A DNA stretch of 5,871 nucleotides from Pseudomonadota bacterium. Lineage in GTDB: Bacteria > Pseudomonadota > Alphaproteobacteria > Sphingomonadales > Sphingomonadaceae. The notes under the pieces were generated by a model that was given only the letters and a program-made list of their open reading frames with translations, had not been told where the DNA came from and searched no databases. Positions 5,417-5,871 of this stretch are shown in pieces (the first letter of the stretch is position 1; every line of letters starts with the position of its first letter). The stretch lies in assembly GCA_023400405.1 (NCBI GenBank), contig JAEXFD010000037.1, positions 1-5,871 on the forward strand, given 5' to 3'. A program made the translations under genes and the position numbers.

Positions 5417-5871
5417 ATGAAATACGCCGACTTAATCAGCTTTAACCCCATAGAAAGCATTATCCAACTTACATCAGCCAACGATGTGGACAAGGAGGCA
5501 GAACTTGTCCGCAGTTATGTCATGTCCGATGATATGGCAGATAAGCTTAAAAACAACATGCTTTCACAGCTCCGGCTTGATGAAGTGGTTGACAACAAGG
5601 GCGTCCTTCTTGTCGGTAACTACGGCACAGGTAAATCGCACTTGATGTCCCTTATCTCTGCTGTTGCCCACGACAGTTCTTATTTGAACAGCGTCCAGAA
5701 CAAGCAGTTTTCTGCTGATGCTGCTTGCATCGCCGGTAAGTTTGAAGTTCTCAGAATTGAGATCGGCGCTGTGCAGATGTCTCTTCGTAATATTATTTTG
5801 AATAAAGTACAGCAGGACTTCAAGGATCGTGGTCTGTCTTTCTCTTTCCCTGACGAACGAGACATCATCAC
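5417..5871 (+). CDS. brxC: BrxC/DUF6079-like P-loop ATPase, N-terminal part (cut by window edge)
   Basis: The first 151 codons of a large ATPase gene, open to the window edge with no stop. The N-terminus (KYADLISFNPIESIIQL) and the segment SYVMSDDMADKL (33-44) resemble the DUF6079/BrxC-type ATPases of BREX type 3 loci, normally over 1,000 residues. Walker A is intact: GNYGTGKS at residues 67-74 (5615-5638), preceded by hydrophobic GVLLV. BrxC is required for BREX defence, which blocks phage DNA replication and uses methylation to mark self DNA; its exact role is unresolved. AGGAGG (5404-5409) overlaps the brxF stop codon and lies 7 nt before the ATG, so translation is tightly linked. Genes for PglX, BrxH helicase, PglZ and BrxA would be expected to follow but are outside the window. 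Confidence 0.8.
   Translation, partial: MKYADLISFNPIESIIQLTSANDVDKEAELVRSYVMSDDMADKLKNNMLSQLRLDEVVDNKGVLLVGNYGTGKSHLMSLISAVAHDSSYLNSVQNKQFSADAACIAGKFEVLRIEIGAVQMSLRNIILNKVQQDFKDRGLSFSFPDERDII

Noticed and set aside
1..5871. CRISPR array, insertion sequence ends or attachment-site core
   Set aside because: I saw no regularly spaced repeats, no transposase or integrase gene, and no paired terminal repeats. Element boundaries must lie outside the window.

Overview
The window looks like part of a mobile or integrated element from a Gram-positive anaerobe of the Clostridia, such as a gut Lachnospiraceae or Oscillospiraceae. The basis is strong purine-rich ribosome binding sites, moderate GC, a paired UmuC-like polymerase and YolD gene, and a MobC plus MOBP relaxase pair of the kind common in clostridial mobilizable elements. 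The species assignment is inference; no rRNA or tRNA gene is present. All confident genes are on the + strand.

Layout. (1) Positions 2-1554 hold a translesion-repair pair: a Y-family DNA polymerase, cut at its 5' end by the window edge, overlapping by 4 nt a YolD-like gene. (2) Positions 1655-2302 encode a small von Willebrand factor A (VWA) protein with an intact metal-binding MIDAS site. It has its own -10-like element and an inverted repeat upstream, and a good intrinsic terminator at 2315-2343. (3) Positions 2344-2562 are non-coding and rich in inverted repeats, and are the likely origin of transfer. They lead into mobC (2563-2892) and a relaxase gene (2853-4226) that overlaps it by 40 nt. 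A hairpin terminator that can work in both directions closes this module. (4) Positions 4266-4587 hold no convincing gene, only one 31-codon reading frame with a good Shine-Dalgarno sequence. (5) From 4588 a new, apparently independent unit starts: a near-consensus promoter, a 70-aa HTH regulator, an operator-like repeat cluster, a BrxF-like protein, and the start of a large P-loop ATPase of the BrxC/DUF6079 kind that runs off the right edge.

The most notable content is the left end of what appears to be a BREX type 3 phage-defence locus (brxF then brxC), headed by its own small regulator and sitting directly beside a mobilization module. The remaining expected genes (pglX methyltransferase, brxH-type helicase, pglZ, brxA) would lie beyond position 5871 and are not visible. 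The BrxF-like protein keeps the family's C-terminal signature but has no recognisable Walker A motif, although the family is named as P-loop-containing. In function, the window combines DNA transfer (relaxosome), damage tolerance (polymerase and YolD), a VWA protein of unknown role, and anti-phage cargo.
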